From assembly GCA_016716715.1 (NCBI GenBank), contig JADJVE010000008.1, positions 104,501-168,500 on the forward strand: DNA of 64,000 nt, written 5' to 3'. Under the pieces are notes generated by a model that searched no databases, was not told where the DNA came from, and worked only from the letters and a program-made list of their open reading frames with translations. The translations under genes were made by a program, and so were the position numbers. This stretch comes from Acidobacteriota bacterium (lineage in GTDB: Bacteria > Acidobacteriota > Thermoanaerobaculia > UBA5066). Below, in pieces: positions 42,101 to 50,090 of the stretch. The first letter of the stretch is position 1. Each line of letters opens with the position of its first letter.

Positions 42101-42384
42101 GCCGTCTGCCCGCCGACGGTCGGGAGGAGGGCGTCGGGCTTTTCCTGCGCGATGATCGCGGCGACCGTGTCGCGGTCGAGCGGCTCGATGTACGTGGCGT
42201 CCGCGAACTCCGGGTCCGTCATGATCGTGGCGGGGTTCGAGTTCACGAGGACGACGCGGTAGCCTTCTTTCCGGAGGGCCCGGCAGGCCTGGGTCCCGGA
42301 GTAGTCGAACTCGCAGGCCTGGCCGATCACGATCGGGCCCGAACCCAGCACGAGAATCGACTTGATATCCGTCCGTTTCGGCAT
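39178..42384 (-). CDS. carB: Carbamoyl-phosphate synthase large subunit
   Basis: Makes carbamoyl phosphate for arginine and pyrimidine synthesis. The 1068-residue length, duplicated ATP-grasp halves (VLGSGPIVIGQACEFDYSG and VLGSGPNRIGQGLEFDYCC), ALDEAG...GGQTALNLAV and a C-terminal MGS-like allosteric domain (TGGTARALQKGG) are all standard. No carA is adjacent, so the glutaminase subunit must lie elsewhere. It is unexpectedly the first gene of a coupled operon with two polysaccharide-ligase-like genes and a LytM protein. Divergent from the ComEA-like gene. Confidence 0.96.
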   Translation of the reverse strand: MPKRTDIKSILVLGSGPIVIGQACEFDYSGTQACRALRKEGYRVVLVNSNPATIMTDPEFADATYIEPLDRDTVAAIIAQEKPDALLPTVGGQTALNLAVALDEAGVLAKHGVETLGASIHSVKLGEDRLLFKQAMQEVGVDVLKSGMARSLEEARAVAQPFGYPVIIRPSFTLGGSGGGIAFNKDDFDGIVKRGLTLSPVHEVLVEESVLGWKEFELEVMRDAADTFVVVCSIENLDPMGVHTGDSITIAPQMTLSDVEYQAMRDDAKKVIRAVGVATGGSNIQFAVHPKTGRRIVIEMNPRVSRSSALASKATGFPIAKIAALLAVGYRLDEIPNDITKKTPASFEPTLDYVVTKIPRFTFEKFPGADTTLGVQMKSVGEVMALGRTFAESFGKALRSLETGRTGWVDAVPMPAPKPDALRVPRPERIYAVLAALRHGTSVEAVSDVTGIDRWFLDRFAEALAVEARVKAAGAKALEDADLLREAKRSGYSDPDLATLTGRSAADVAAARERLAVTPVFSRVDTCAAEFESTTPYLYSCYETEDEAGVTSKEKVIVLGSGPNRIGQGLEFDYCCVHAAEAITEAGYESVMVNCNPETVSTDYDTSDRLYFEPLTFEDVMAVVKREKPKGVLVQFGGQTPLKLAHALENAGVPILGTQPEAIDRAEDRERFGELLKEVNLQAPPWGVARNAEEGMRVGRKLGFPLLVRPSYVLGGRAMRIAYDEEALRHVLGEALAAFPDRPILIDRFLEDAYELDVDALGDGEHVVVAGVMQHIEQAGIHSGDSYAVLPPYTRVPRAALGEIRQATVKLGLALKVVGLMNVQYAIRGSELYVLEVNPRASRTVPFVAKTTGVPFARLAARLCLGETLPEVGLTEEPPVLGFSIKAPVFPFRKFEGVDTILGPEMRSTGEVMGRDRGFGLAFLKAALGAGIRLPEKGAAFLSVHDGDKDALLPLARELHALGFTLLATGGTARALQKGGLSPRTVLKVNEGRPNIVDLMINGSVDLVVNTPLGKESFYDEVAIRRTALERDIPCLTTLSAASAALEAIRARAAGALSYAPLQEEVRV

Positions 42385-42494
42385 CGGTCGGGGAGTTTAC
42401 GGGATGCGCGCCACGGGCGTCTGGCGCGAGCGACACGCAGGGGATAGAGTCTCGATAACACTTCGGACCGGAAGAAGAGAAGGAGATTCTGCGA

Positions 42495-43262
42495 ATGAGA
42501 AAGACCTTGTGGAACTCACTGTGCGCGTTGGCGACGGCCGCGGCGATTGTCGCGTGGGCGCCTTCCGCTTTTTCCGCTTCGAAGAAGACGCCGACCCCCG
42601 CCGCCGAGGCGCCCGCCGCGAAGACCACTTCGGACAAGTCCGCCAAGACCGAGAAGGTCAACCTGAACACGGCCAGCGAGAAGGACGTCGCCGCCGCCAA
42701 GGGCGTCGGGGACAAGCTCGCCAAGGAGCTCGTCGCGGGCCGTCCCTACAAGACGTGGGACGAGGTCTCGAAGGTCAAGGGCGTCGGCACGGGCAAGAAG
42801 CTCGACTCGCTCAAGAAGGTTCTCAAGCTGAGCGGCGGCGAGGCCGCCGCGGCGGCGAAGGAAGAGCCGGCGACGAAGGAAACCAAGGGAAAGAAATCCA
42901 AGAGTTCTTCGAGGGTGGAAGAAACGGCGGCTCCGGCTGCGACCGGCGCGGCGGCGGGCGCGGGCGCTTCCGGCAAGGCGTCGGCCTCGTCCGAGCCCTC
43001 TTCACCTTCTAAGAAATCTTCTTCTTCCTCTTCCTCTTCTTCCTCCTCCGAGAAGCTCGCGCCCGGGACGAAGATCAACATCAATACGGCCTCGGCGGAA
43101 GAGCTCGACAAGCTGCCCGAGATCGGGCCCGTCAAGGCGCAGGCGATCGTCGACTACCGCAAGGCCAACGGGAAGTTCGCGGCGCCCGAGGACGTCATGA
43201 AGGTGTCCGGCATCAAGGAAGGCACCTACGCGAAGATCAAAGACTACATCGTGGTTCGGTAA
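42495..43262 (+). CDS. ComEA-like protein with two helix-hairpin-helix domains
   Basis: A 255-residue exported protein: signal peptide (ending SAFSA), a first HhH domain (residues about 55-113, VNLNTASEKDVAAAKGVGDKLA and VKGVGTGKKLDSLKKVL), an Ala/Ser/Lys linker (114-192), and a second HhH domain (193-255, ININTASAEELDKLPEIGPVKAQAIVDYR). The family includes the ComEA DNA receptor of natural transformation, though many small HhH proteins have other roles. The linker holds both arms of an AT-rich inverted repeat and a Ser run. AAGGAG lies ten bases before the ATG. Confidence 0.85.
   Translation: MRKTLWNSLCALATAAAIVAWAPSAFSASKKTPTPAAEAPAAKTTSDKSAKTEKVNLNTASEKDVAAAKGVGDKLAKELVAGRPYKTWDEVSKVKGVGTGKKLDSLKKVLKLSGGEAAAAAKEEPATKETKGKKSKSSSRVEETAAPAATGAAAGAGASGKASASSEPSSPSKKSSSSSSSSSSSEKLAPGTKININTASAEELDKLPEIGPVKAQAIVDYRKANGKFAAPEDVMKVSGIKEGTYAKIKDYIVVR
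42899..43027. repeat. Inverted AT-rich arm pair in the ComEA-like linker
   Basis: Left arm 42899-42922 (AAGAGTTCTTCGAGGGTGG) is moderate; right arm 42996-43027 holds CACCTTCTAAGAAATCTTC followed by a long CTT/CCT run. Spacer about 73 bases. The right arm encodes SPSKKSSSS. Confidence 0.62.
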
Positions 43263-43274
43263 GGGGAGGGCGGC

Positions 43275-43685
43275 ATGAGCCTTCTCGACGACGTTCTGCG
43301 GGAAGTGAGCGGCGCCGCCGGCGGCGCCGTGGACGCGTCGCAGCACAGCCTCGCGACCGACCTCATGGGGATGCTCTCGGGCGGCGGGATGTCGAGGGGC
43401 CTCGGCGGCCTCGTCGACATGTTCAACCAGAAGGGCCTCGGGGACATCGTGACCTCGTGGGTGTCGACGGGGAAGAACCTCCCGATCTCGCCGGAGCAGA
43501 TCCAGGCCGTGCTCGGAAGCGCTCAGGTCCAGGCACTGGCTGCGAAGGCGGGCATCAATCCCCAGATGGCGAGTGCGGCGATCGCGCAGATCCTCCCGCA
43601 GCTCGTCGACAAGGCGACGCCGAACGGCCAGCTGCCGGCCGGCGGCATCCTCGACGCGATCTCGGGGTTCTTCCGAAAGGACTAG
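43275..43685 (+). CDS. YidB-like (DUF937) protein
   Basis: A 136-residue protein of the YidB/DUF937 type: SLLDDVLREVSG at the start, a Gly/Met-rich middle (GMLSGGGMSRGLGGLVDMFNQKGLGDIVTSWVSTGKNLPISPEQIQAVLG) and a helical C-terminus. Function is not established in the family. It lies 12 bases after the ComEA-like gene, probably in one message. Its TAG stop overlaps the opposing lipoprotein stop within one CTAG. Confidence 0.83.
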   Translation: MSLLDDVLREVSGAAGGAVDASQHSLATDLMGMLSGGGMSRGLGGLVDMFNQKGLGDIVTSWVSTGKNLPISPEQIQAVLGSAQVQALAAKAGINPQMASAAIAQILPQLVDKATPNGQLPAGGILDAISGFFRKD

Positions 43686-44278
43686 AACGTCCGCGAGTAG
43701 ACGTACGTGAAGCCGGTCACCTTGCACCGGCGGACGGGCGGCTGGAACTTCACGGTCCTGACCTCGGCCTTCACGGACTCGGCGCGATCGGGAGAGCCCG
43801 TCTCGTTCGTGATCACGCGGACCGCCTTCACCGAGCCCGTCTCGTCGATGTCGGCCTCGACGACGACCTTGCCCTTCGCGCCGGGCGTGTCGCTGACGCG
43901 GAGCATGGGCGGCTCGATCAGGACTTCCTTGCGGTCCGGGAGGCAGCCGTCGTCGCGCTTGAGGAGGTCCTTCTTCACCCAGCCGATCCTCGTGTCGGGA
44001 AGCTTCACGCGAACCCAGCCGTCCTTTTCTTCGAACGAGGTCAGACGGACGCCTTTCGAGGCCTTGGCGACCGTCGCCGCCTTCGTGGAGGGAGCCTCCC
44101 GCACGTTCACGGTCTTCGGCACGATCCAGGAGAACTCGGCGGCCTGCGGCGCGGGCGCGGGTTCGGGCGCGGGAGCCGGCTCGGGAGCGGGCGGAGGCGG
44201 CGGCGGGGCCGAGGCGCAGCCCCAGAGGCCAACGGCGAGGGCGGCGACAAGGCCGAGACGTGAAGCGTTGAGACGCAT
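43682..44278 (-). CDS. Lipoprotein with SH3-like and TonB C-terminal-like domains
   Basis: A 198-residue lipoprotein (lipobox GLWGC, then a Pro/Ala-Glu linker). Residues about 50-105 form a bacterial SH3-like domain (VNVREAPSTKAATVAKASKG...DGWVRVKL) and the C-terminus resembles a TonB C-terminal/energy-transducer domain (VVVEADIDETGSVKAVRVI ... VKFQPPVRRCKVTGF). It probably acts at the envelope, binding peptidoglycan or another envelope protein. It overlaps the YidB-like gene tail to tail and is divergent from lysC. Confidence 0.8.
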   Translation of the reverse strand: MRLNASRLGLVAALAVGLWGCASAPPPPPPAPEPAPAPEPAPAPQAAEFSWIVPKTVNVREAPSTKAATVAKASKGVRLTSFEEKDGWVRVKLPDTRIGWVKKDLLKRDDGCLPDRKEVLIEPPMLRVSDTPGAKGKVVVEADIDETGSVKAVRVITNETGSPDRAESVKAEVRTVKFQPPVRRCKVTGFTYVYSRTF

Positions 44279-44323
44279 CCGCGAATCCTACCGCGGCAGG
44301 CCGGGCGGTACGATGGGCGCCCC

Positions 44324-45700
44324 ATGAGCAAGAAGGTCTCCATCCACAAGTTCGGCGGCACCTCGCTCGGGGACGCCGACCGCATCCGCAACGCCGCCCG
44401 GCTCCTTTCCGCCGCGCGCCGCAAGGGCCGGGTCGTGGCCGTCGCCTCCGCGATGGGGGGCGTCACGGACGTCCTCCTCGGAGCCGCCCGCGAGGCCGAG
44501 CGCGGCCGCATCGGGCCCGCCCGCGCCGCCGTCGAGGCCCTGCGCGAGCGCCACGAGGCCGCCGCGCGGGCGCTCGGCGTGCGCTTCGACGCGGCCCCTC
44601 TCCGCGAGCTTTCCGCCGCCCTCGAGGGCGTCGCGCTCCTGCGCGAGCGGACGGCGCGCGTCACGGACCTCGTGTCCTCCTTCGGCGAGCGCCTCTCGGC
44701 GCCGCTCCTCGCCGCGACGCTCGTGAAGGCGGGAGTCCCGGCGCGCTCCGTGGACGCGCGCGAGATGCTCGTCACGGACGACCGGCACGGCGCCGCGACG
44801 TGCGACCGCAAGAAGAGCGACCCGCGCGTCAGGCGGCGGCTGAGGCCGCTTCTTGCGAGCGGCGTCCTCCCCGTCGTGACGGGCTTCATCGCGAAGAACG
44901 CGGGGGGCGAGACGACGACGCTCGGCCGCTCGGGCTCCGACACGACGGCCGCGCTCCTCGGCGCCGCCCTCGCCGCGAGGGAGGTCGTGATCTGGACGGA
45001 CGTGGACGGCGTGCTTTCGGCCGACCCGCGCCTCGTGCGCGGCGCGCGCCTCCTCCGGCGCCTCTCCTACCGCGAGGCGGCGGAGATGACGTACTTCGGC
45101 GCGAAGGTGCTCCACTTCCCGGCCGTCCTTCCGGCGATCGCCGAGGAGATTCCGCTCGTCATCCGCAACTCGTTCCACCCGGAGCGCCCGGGAACGACGA
45201 TCGCCGTCAAGGGAGACGGCGCCCGCGGCGTGCGCGCCGTCACGGCGATCTCCGGGCTGTGCCTCCTCTCGCTCGACGGCAAGGGCATGACGGGCATCCC
45301 CGGGATCGCGGCGCGCGTCTTCGGCGCCACGGCGCGTCTCGGCGTTTCGGTCGTCATGTTCTCGCAGGCGTCCTCCGAGCAGAACATCGCGCTCGTGATC
45401 CCCGAAGGGGACCGCGCGCGCACGGTCGCGGCGCTCGACCAGGAGTTCCGCTTCGAGCGCCTCACGGGCTCGATCGACGGCGTCACGGCGCGCACGCCGA
45501 TCGCGGTCGTCGCGGCCGTGGGCGACGGGATGAGGGGGACGCCCGGGATCGCGGCGAAGGTGTTCGCAGCCGCTGCAAAGGCCGGCGTCAATGTGGAAGC
45601 AATCGCGCAGGGAAGCTCCGAGTGCAACATCAGTTTCGCGGTGGCGGGAGAAGATCGCGAAAGGGCCGTCAGGGCGCTACATCGAGTCGTGACGACATGA
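44324..45700 (+). CDS. lysC: Aspartate kinase
   Basis: Phosphorylates aspartate, the first step toward lysine, methionine and threonine. The 458-residue protein has KFGGTS at residues 9-14, GRSGSDTTAALLGAAL and WTDVDGVLSADPR, then two C-terminal ACT domains (SLDGKGMTGIPGIAARVF and VAAVGDGMRGTPGIAAKVF) that normally bind feedback inhibitors. It resembles the kinase part of ThrA but has no homoserine dehydrogenase domain. The ATG of thrB overlaps its stop (ATGA), so end-product control by threonine is likely. Confidence 0.94.
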   Translation: MSKKVSIHKFGGTSLGDADRIRNAARLLSAARRKGRVVAVASAMGGVTDVLLGAAREAERGRIGPARAAVEALRERHEAAARALGVRFDAAPLRELSAALEGVALLRERTARVTDLVSSFGERLSAPLLAATLVKAGVPARSVDAREMLVTDDRHGAATCDRKKSDPRVRRRLRPLLASGVLPVVTGFIAKNAGGETTTLGRSGSDTTAALLGAALAAREVVIWTDVDGVLSADPRLVRGARLLRRLSYREAAEMTYFGAKVLHFPAVLPAIAEEIPLVIRNSFHPERPGTTIAVKGDGARGVRAVTAISGLCLLSLDGKGMTGIPGIAARVFGATARLGVSVVMFSQASSEQNIALVIPEGDRARTVAALDQEFRFERLTGSIDGVTARTPIAVVAAVGDGMRGTPGIAAKVFAAAAKAGVNVEAIAQGSSECNISFAVAGEDRERAVRALHRVVTT

Positions 45701-45758
45701 TCAGGGAGAGGCAGTCCGGCGCGGAGCCTCCCAAACCTTCTAAGAAAATCTTCTCTTC
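45648..45758. repeat. AT-rich motif at the thrB 5' end
   Basis: ACCTTCTAAGAAAATCTTC at 45735-45753 is a near-exact family copy inside the N-terminal extension of ThrB. The suggested left arm (GGAGAAGATCGCGAAAGG, 45647-45664) in the end of lysC is weak. Confidence 0.58.
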
Positions 45759-46695
45759 GATTTCTGTATTTGCGCCCGCTTCCGTCGCGAACTTCGGCGT
45801 CGGGTTCGACGTCCTCGGCGCCGCCCTCGAGGGGCCGGGCGACGTGGTCCGCGCGCGCCTCACGGACAAGCCGGGCGTCCGCCTCGCCGGAATCTCGGGA
45901 GACGGCGGAAGGCTGCCGCTCTCGGCGCGCCGCAACACGGCCGCCGTCGCCGCCGCCGCCGTTCTCGAAGCGGCGGGGGAGCGAAGGCGCGGGATCGAGC
46001 TGACGCTCGAGAAGGGCCTCCCGCTCTCGAGCGGGATGGGCTCGTCGGCGGCCTCGGCCGCTGCGGGTGCGCTCGCGGCCGGGCTTCTCGTCGGCATGAC
46101 GGACCGCGTCGCGCTCCTTCGCCCCGCGCTCTTCGGCGAGCACGTCGCGGACGGCTCCTGGCACGGCGACAACGTCTTCGCGTCGCTCCTCGGCGGACTC
46201 GTGCTCGTCCCGTCGTCCGACCCCGACGGGCCGCTCGAGCCGGTGCGCCTGAAGGCGCCCGCGCGCCTGCGCCTCGTCCTCGTCCACCCCGCGCTCGAGC
46301 TCGAGACGCGCCGCGCCCGCGGCGTCGTCCCTCGGAAGGTTCCGATGGCCGTCCACACGGCGCACGCGGCGTCGCTGGCCGGCTTCATCCTCGCCCTCGG
46401 GGACGGCGACCTCGCGCGCGCGGGACGCGCCCTGCTCGAGGACCGGCTCGTCGATCCCGCGCGGCTGCCGCTCATCCCGGGCGGGCGCGCCGTCCTCGAC
46501 GCGATGCTCGCCGCCGGCGCGCACGGCGCCTGCCTTGCCGGCGCCGGTCCCTCGCTCCTCGGGCTCACGGAAGACGGGCCCATGGCCGCCCGGATCGCGC
46601 GTGCCGCGGAGGCCGCGTGGCGGCGGGCAGGAGTCGCCGCCCATGCCTCCGTCCACCGCCTCGACGCAAAGGGCGCGCGGCGCGTCCGCTCATAA
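45697..46695 (+). CDS. thrB: Homoserine kinase with N-terminal extension
   Basis: GHMP kinase that phosphorylates homoserine. Core motifs are VFAPASVANFGVGFDVLGAAL and PLSSGMGSSAAS (ATP loop), with CLAGAGPSLLGL near the end; 332 residues. Relatives begin almost at VYAPAS; here about 23 extra residues (MIRERQSGAEPPKPSKKIFSS) precede it, of which KPSKKIFSS is encoded by a copy of the AT-rich dispersed motif (45733-45758). It is coupled to lysC by ATGA and followed by thrC after seven bases. Confidence 0.92.
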   Translation: MIRERQSGAEPPKPSKKIFSSISVFAPASVANFGVGFDVLGAALEGPGDVVRARLTDKPGVRLAGISGDGGRLPLSARRNTAAVAAAAVLEAAGERRRGIELTLEKGLPLSSGMGSSAASAAAGALAAGLLVGMTDRVALLRPALFGEHVADGSWHGDNVFASLLGGLVLVPSSDPDGPLEPVRLKAPARLRLVLVHPALELETRRARGVVPRKVPMAVHTAHAASLAGFILALGDGDLARAGRALLEDRLVDPARLPLIPGGRAVLDAMLAAGAHGACLAGAGPSLLGLTEDGPMAARIARAAEAAWRRAGVAAHASVHRLDAKGARRVRS

Positions 46696-46702
46696 TCGGC
46701 CG

Positions 46703-48007
46703 ATGCCCGCGCCCTCCGTCGCCGCCCGCTTCCGCTGCGTCGCCTGCGCCGCGGAGTACCCGCTCGCCGAGGCGCGCACGGCCTGTGCCGCGTGCGGCGA
46801 GCTCCTCGACGTCGTGCCGGACCTCGCCTCGTTCGGGTATTCGGGCGCCGGATGGCGCGACCTCTTCGACCGCCGCCGCGCCGCGCCCGGCTCGCCCGAG
46901 ACGCGCGCGTTCGAGCGCAGCGGCGTCTGGCGCTACCGCGAGCATGTCCTGCCCGGCCTCGACACGGAATATCTCGTGAGCAAGCCCGAGGGCTTAACGC
47001 GCCTCTATGCGGGCGGGGCGCTCGGCGAGGAGCTGGGGCTGACACGCCTCTTCGTCAAGCACGAGGGCGAGAACCCGACGCTCTCCTTCAAGGACCGCGG
47101 GATGGCCGCGGGGGTCACGTGGGCGAAGGCCTGCGGTTTCCCGCTCGTGGGCTGCGCGTCCACCGGCGACACCTCGGCGGCGCTCGCGGCCTATGCGGCC
47201 GAGGCGCCCGGGATGCGCGCCGTGGTTCTCCTTCCGCACGCGAAGATCACGGACGAGCAGCTCTCTCAGGCGCTCGCGTACGGGGCGACCACGCTCGGCC
47301 TCGACACGGACTTCGACGGCTGCATGAAGATCGTCGCCGCCCTTGCGGACGAGGGGCGCGTGTATCTCCTGAACAGCAAGAACGCCGTCCGCCTCGAGGG
47401 GCAGAAGACGATCGGCTTCGAGGCGATCCACGACCTCGGATGGTCGGTCCCGGACTGGTTCGTGGTGCCCGTGGGCAACGCGGGAAACGTCTCGGCGATC
47501 GGCAAGGGCCTGCGCGAGTGGCTCTCGCTCGGCATCCTCGACAAGAAGCCGCGGATCGCGGGCATCCAGGCCGACGCGGCGGACCCGTTCTACCTCTCGT
47601 ACAGGGCCGGGTTCAAAGAGCGCGTCACGCGCGTGGCGGGCGACACGGCGGCCTCGGCAATCCGCATCGGCGCGCCCGTCTCGCACCCGAAGGCGCAGCG
47701 GGAGATCGGCTTCTTCGACGGAGTCGTGGAACGCGTGACCGAGGCCGAGCTCCTCGACGCCTTCGCGCTCGCGAACCGCCACGGCCTCGCGATCTGCCCA
47801 AATTCCGCCGTGGCGCTCGCGGGCGCGGCGAAGCTGCGGAGAGAGGGCGTCATCAAGAAGAGCGATCTCGTCGTCGTCGTCGCGACGGCGCACGCGCTGA
47901 AGTTTTCGGGGACGATGGCGGCGTATCACCGTGGAACGGGCCGCCTCGCGAACCCTCCGCGCCGCATTCCGGCGACGCTCGACGCCGTCCGCGCCGCGCT
48001 CGGCTAG
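46703..48007 (+). CDS. thrC: Threonine synthase
   Basis: Converts O-phosphohomoserine to threonine with PLP. The 434-residue protein has an N-terminal cysteine pair set (CVACAAEYP ... CAACGE) as in the zinc-ribbon-bearing type, K130 in LSFKDRG as PLP lysine, and GNAGNVSAIGKG. ATG 46703 follows thrB by seven bases; CATAAT six bases before it might also serve as a -10 for a short-leader message. A hom gene is not in the operon. Confidence 0.93.
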   Translation: MPAPSVAARFRCVACAAEYPLAEARTACAACGELLDVVPDLASFGYSGAGWRDLFDRRRAAPGSPETRAFERSGVWRYREHVLPGLDTEYLVSKPEGLTRLYAGGALGEELGLTRLFVKHEGENPTLSFKDRGMAAGVTWAKACGFPLVGCASTGDTSAALAAYAAEAPGMRAVVLLPHAKITDEQLSQALAYGATTLGLDTDFDGCMKIVAALADEGRVYLLNSKNAVRLEGQKTIGFEAIHDLGWSVPDWFVVPVGNAGNVSAIGKGLREWLSLGILDKKPRIAGIQADAADPFYLSYRAGFKERVTRVAGDTAASAIRIGAPVSHPKAQREIGFFDGVVERVTEAELLDAFALANRHGLAICPNSAVALAGAAKLRREGVIKKSDLVVVVATAHALKFSGTMAAYHRGTGRLANPPRRIPATLDAVRAALG

Positions 48008-48016
48008 AGGCGCCGC

Positions 48017-48736
48017 TCAGCTGCCCGGGGGCTGGTTCTCGTGCGGGCCGCCGCTCCGGATGAGCATGAGCGTCGTCGTCCCGATCTCGAACTCGGTGCG
48101 GCTCTCGAGCTCCGTGCGGCCGATCCGCTGGTCGAAGACGTATGTCCCGTTCGTCGAGCCGAGGTCCACGAGGAACACGTGCTCGTCCATGACCTCGATG
48201 GCGGCGTGCTGGCGCGAACACTGGATGTCGGACACGACGATGTCGGCGTTCGCGCGGCCGATCACGACGCGCGGCTTGTCGATCTCGAAGATGCGGCCCG
48301 AGTCCGGGCCCGAGATGCAGGCGAGTGACAGGCGGACGCCGTCGGGCAGCCGGAGCGGGCGCGCCATGCCCCGCGCGGCCGCGGGGATCGGGACCTTGTC
48401 CGTCGGGGGCCGCCCCGGGTCGGCCTGCGGCGGCGGGGACGTCTCCGCGGGCGGCGCGGTCGCCAGAATGGCCGCGCGGGCGGGCCCGCCCGGCATCGCG
48501 CCCGCCTGGCGGCGCTTGCCCGCCTCGGTCATGGCGGTCTCGTCGAGAGAGAACTCGTCGGGTCCGATCGAGTGAGGCCGGGCCAGCCCCGCCGAGACGG
48601 AGCCCGCGAGGCCCGGGTTCCGGATCTCAAAGACGCTGGCGCACTTCGTACACTTGATGCGCTTGAGGGGCGCGCCGGCGAAGCGCGACTCGTCGTAGTG
48701 GTAGCGCGCCTGGCACGAAGTGCACTGGATGATCAC
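48017..48736 (-). CDS. FHA-domain protein with N-terminal zinc ribbon
   Basis: A 239-residue cytoplasmic protein. Residues 1-40 form an MJ0042-type zinc ribbon (CTSCQ ... CTKCAS), followed by a disordered Ala/Pro linker, then a forkhead-associated domain (residues about 140-235: VVIGRANADIVVSDIQCSRQHAAIEV, FLVDLGSTNGTYV). FHA domains bind phosphothreonine, so it probably reads Ser/Thr kinase signals; no kinase gene is in the window. GTG 48736 is chosen because the zinc ribbon starts there. Confidence 0.86.
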   Translation of the reverse strand: MIIQCTSCQARYHYDESRFAGAPLKRIKCTKCASVFEIRNPGLAGSVSAGLARPHSIGPDEFSLDETAMTEAGKRRQAGAMPGGPARAAILATAPPAETSPPPQADPGRPPTDKVPIPAAARGMARPLRLPDGVRLSLACISGPDSGRIFEIDKPRVVIGRANADIVVSDIQCSRQHAAIEVMDEHVFLVDLGSTNGTYVFDQRIGRTELESRTEFEIGTTTLMLIRSGGPHENQPPGS

Positions 48737-48773
48737 GACTGAATACGGCCTTCGCCCGTATTTTAGCCGGTTA

Positions 48774-49955
48774 TCAGGTCCGCGTCGCGCCCCGCGCCCG
48801 CGCGACGATGCGCGGAACGGCCTCGAGCAGGCGCTCGACGTCGCGTTCCGTGGTCGTGCGCCCGAAAGAGACCCGGAGCGTCGCCTTCGCGTCGGCCGGC
48901 GTGAGGCCGAGGGCGATGAGGACGCGGCTCGGGGCCGTCGTCCCCGCGTGGCAGGCGGATCCGGCGGAAACGGCGATCCCCTCGAGGTCGAGTGCCGCGA
49001 CGAGCGTCTCGGCCTCGGAGCCCGGAAACACGACGGACGTCGCCGTCGGAAGGCGGGAGCCGCCGGCCGCGTTGACCCGGGCCCCGGGGACGGCCGCCAG
49101 AAGGCCCGCCTCGAGCCTGTCGCGGAGCGCCGCGAGCCGGGCGCCCTCGCCCGTGAGGCGCTCGCGGGCGAGGCGGGACGCCTCGCCGAGACCGACGAGT
49201 GCGGCGACGTTCTCCGTGCCGCCACGCCGGCCCCGCTCCTGCCCGCCGCCCGCCGCGAGCGCGAAGACGCGCACGCCGGGCCGGACCCAGAGGGCGCCGG
49301 CCCCCTTCGGCCCGCCGAACTTGTGGGCGGCGATCGCGAGGAAGTCGACGCCGAGCGCCTGGACGTCCACGGGGATCTTCCCCGCGGCCTGAACGGCGTC
49401 GGCGTGGACGAGGGCGCCCGCCTTCCGGGCCGCCGCCGCGAAGGACGGCAGTTCGTCGAAGACCGCGCCCGTCTCGTTGTTCGCGAGGATCGCCGCGACG
49501 AGGGCGGTTCCTTCGCCCGCCGGGGAGGGATCGCGGGGGACGCCGCGCGCGTCCACCGCCAGCTCGCGGACCTCGAAGCCCTCCGGCGCGAGGGCGAGCG
49601 CGGCTTCGCGTACGGCCGCGTGCTCGGCCGCGGTGAAGAGCACGCCGCGCCGCGCGGCATCGGCCTCCCGGGCGGCGCGGGCGCCCCCGCGGACGGCCAG
49701 GTTGTCGGCCTCGGTCCCGCCGGACGTGAAGACGACGCCGCCCGGCTCGGCGTTGAGGAGCCTTGCGACCTCGTCCCGGGCCCGCTCGACGGCCGCGCGG
49801 GCGGCGCGCCCGGGCCCGTGGACGGACGACGGATTGGCCGCGAGCCCGGCGAGCCAGGGGCGCATCGCCTCGAAGACGTCCGGATCCAGCGGCGTCGTCG
49901 CGTGGTGATCCGCATAGAGGACGGACGGTGTGCTCAGAAGTGACCCCGGTCGCAT
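48774..49955 (-). CDS. Cysteine desulfurase (NifS/IscS-like)
   Basis: PLP enzyme that removes sulfur from cysteine for iron-sulfur cluster and tRNA thiolation. Motifs: YADHHATTPLDP, FTSGGTEADNLA, NNETGAVFDEL, the PLP lysine in AAHKFGGPKGAG and the sulfur-carrying cysteine in SAGSACHAG. About 393 residues from ATG 49955; a TTG at 49973 is an alternative with poor spacing from GGAGG. The start region contains a diverged copy of the AT-rich motif. No iscU or scaffold gene is adjacent, so the exact sub-type (NifS versus IscS) is open. Confidence 0.9.
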   Translation of the reverse strand: MRPGSLLSTPSVLYADHHATTPLDPDVFEAMRPWLAGLAANPSSVHGPGRAARAAVERARDEVARLLNAEPGGVVFTSGGTEADNLAVRGGARAAREADAARRGVLFTAAEHAAVREAALALAPEGFEVRELAVDARGVPRDPSPAGEGTALVAAILANNETGAVFDELPSFAAAARKAGALVHADAVQAAGKIPVDVQALGVDFLAIAAHKFGGPKGAGALWVRPGVRVFALAAGGGQERGRRGGTENVAALVGLGEASRLARERLTGEGARLAALRDRLEAGLLAAVPGARVNAAGGSRLPTATSVVFPGSEAETLVAALDLEGIAVSAGSACHAGTTAPSRVLIALGLTPADAKATLRVSFGRTTTERDVERLLEAVPRIVARARGATRT

Positions 49956-49968
49956 TCTAAGGAGGAAT
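49953..49968. repeat. Diverged AT-rich motif at the cysteine desulfurase start
   Basis: CATTCTAAGGAGGAAT includes the desulfurase start codon (minus) and shares CATTCTAAG with the family. There is no partner arm nearby, and it may be chance. Confidence 0.3.
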
Positions 49969-50090
49969 CGCAACCTCCGGCCCCGGGTTCTGCGTACAGA
50001 TGAGATGACGTGTCAGGGTGGAACCCGTCTTGCTGCGCTTCCGGAGTGGAAGGGGTGCGTGCGCGGATGGAAAGCTGGAGAATGGCCTGC

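Noticed and set aside
42996..43060. Phase-variable CTT/CCT microsatellite in the ComEA-like gene
   Set aside because: The run is imperfect and the frame is intact; no sign of slippage alleles can be judged from one sequence.
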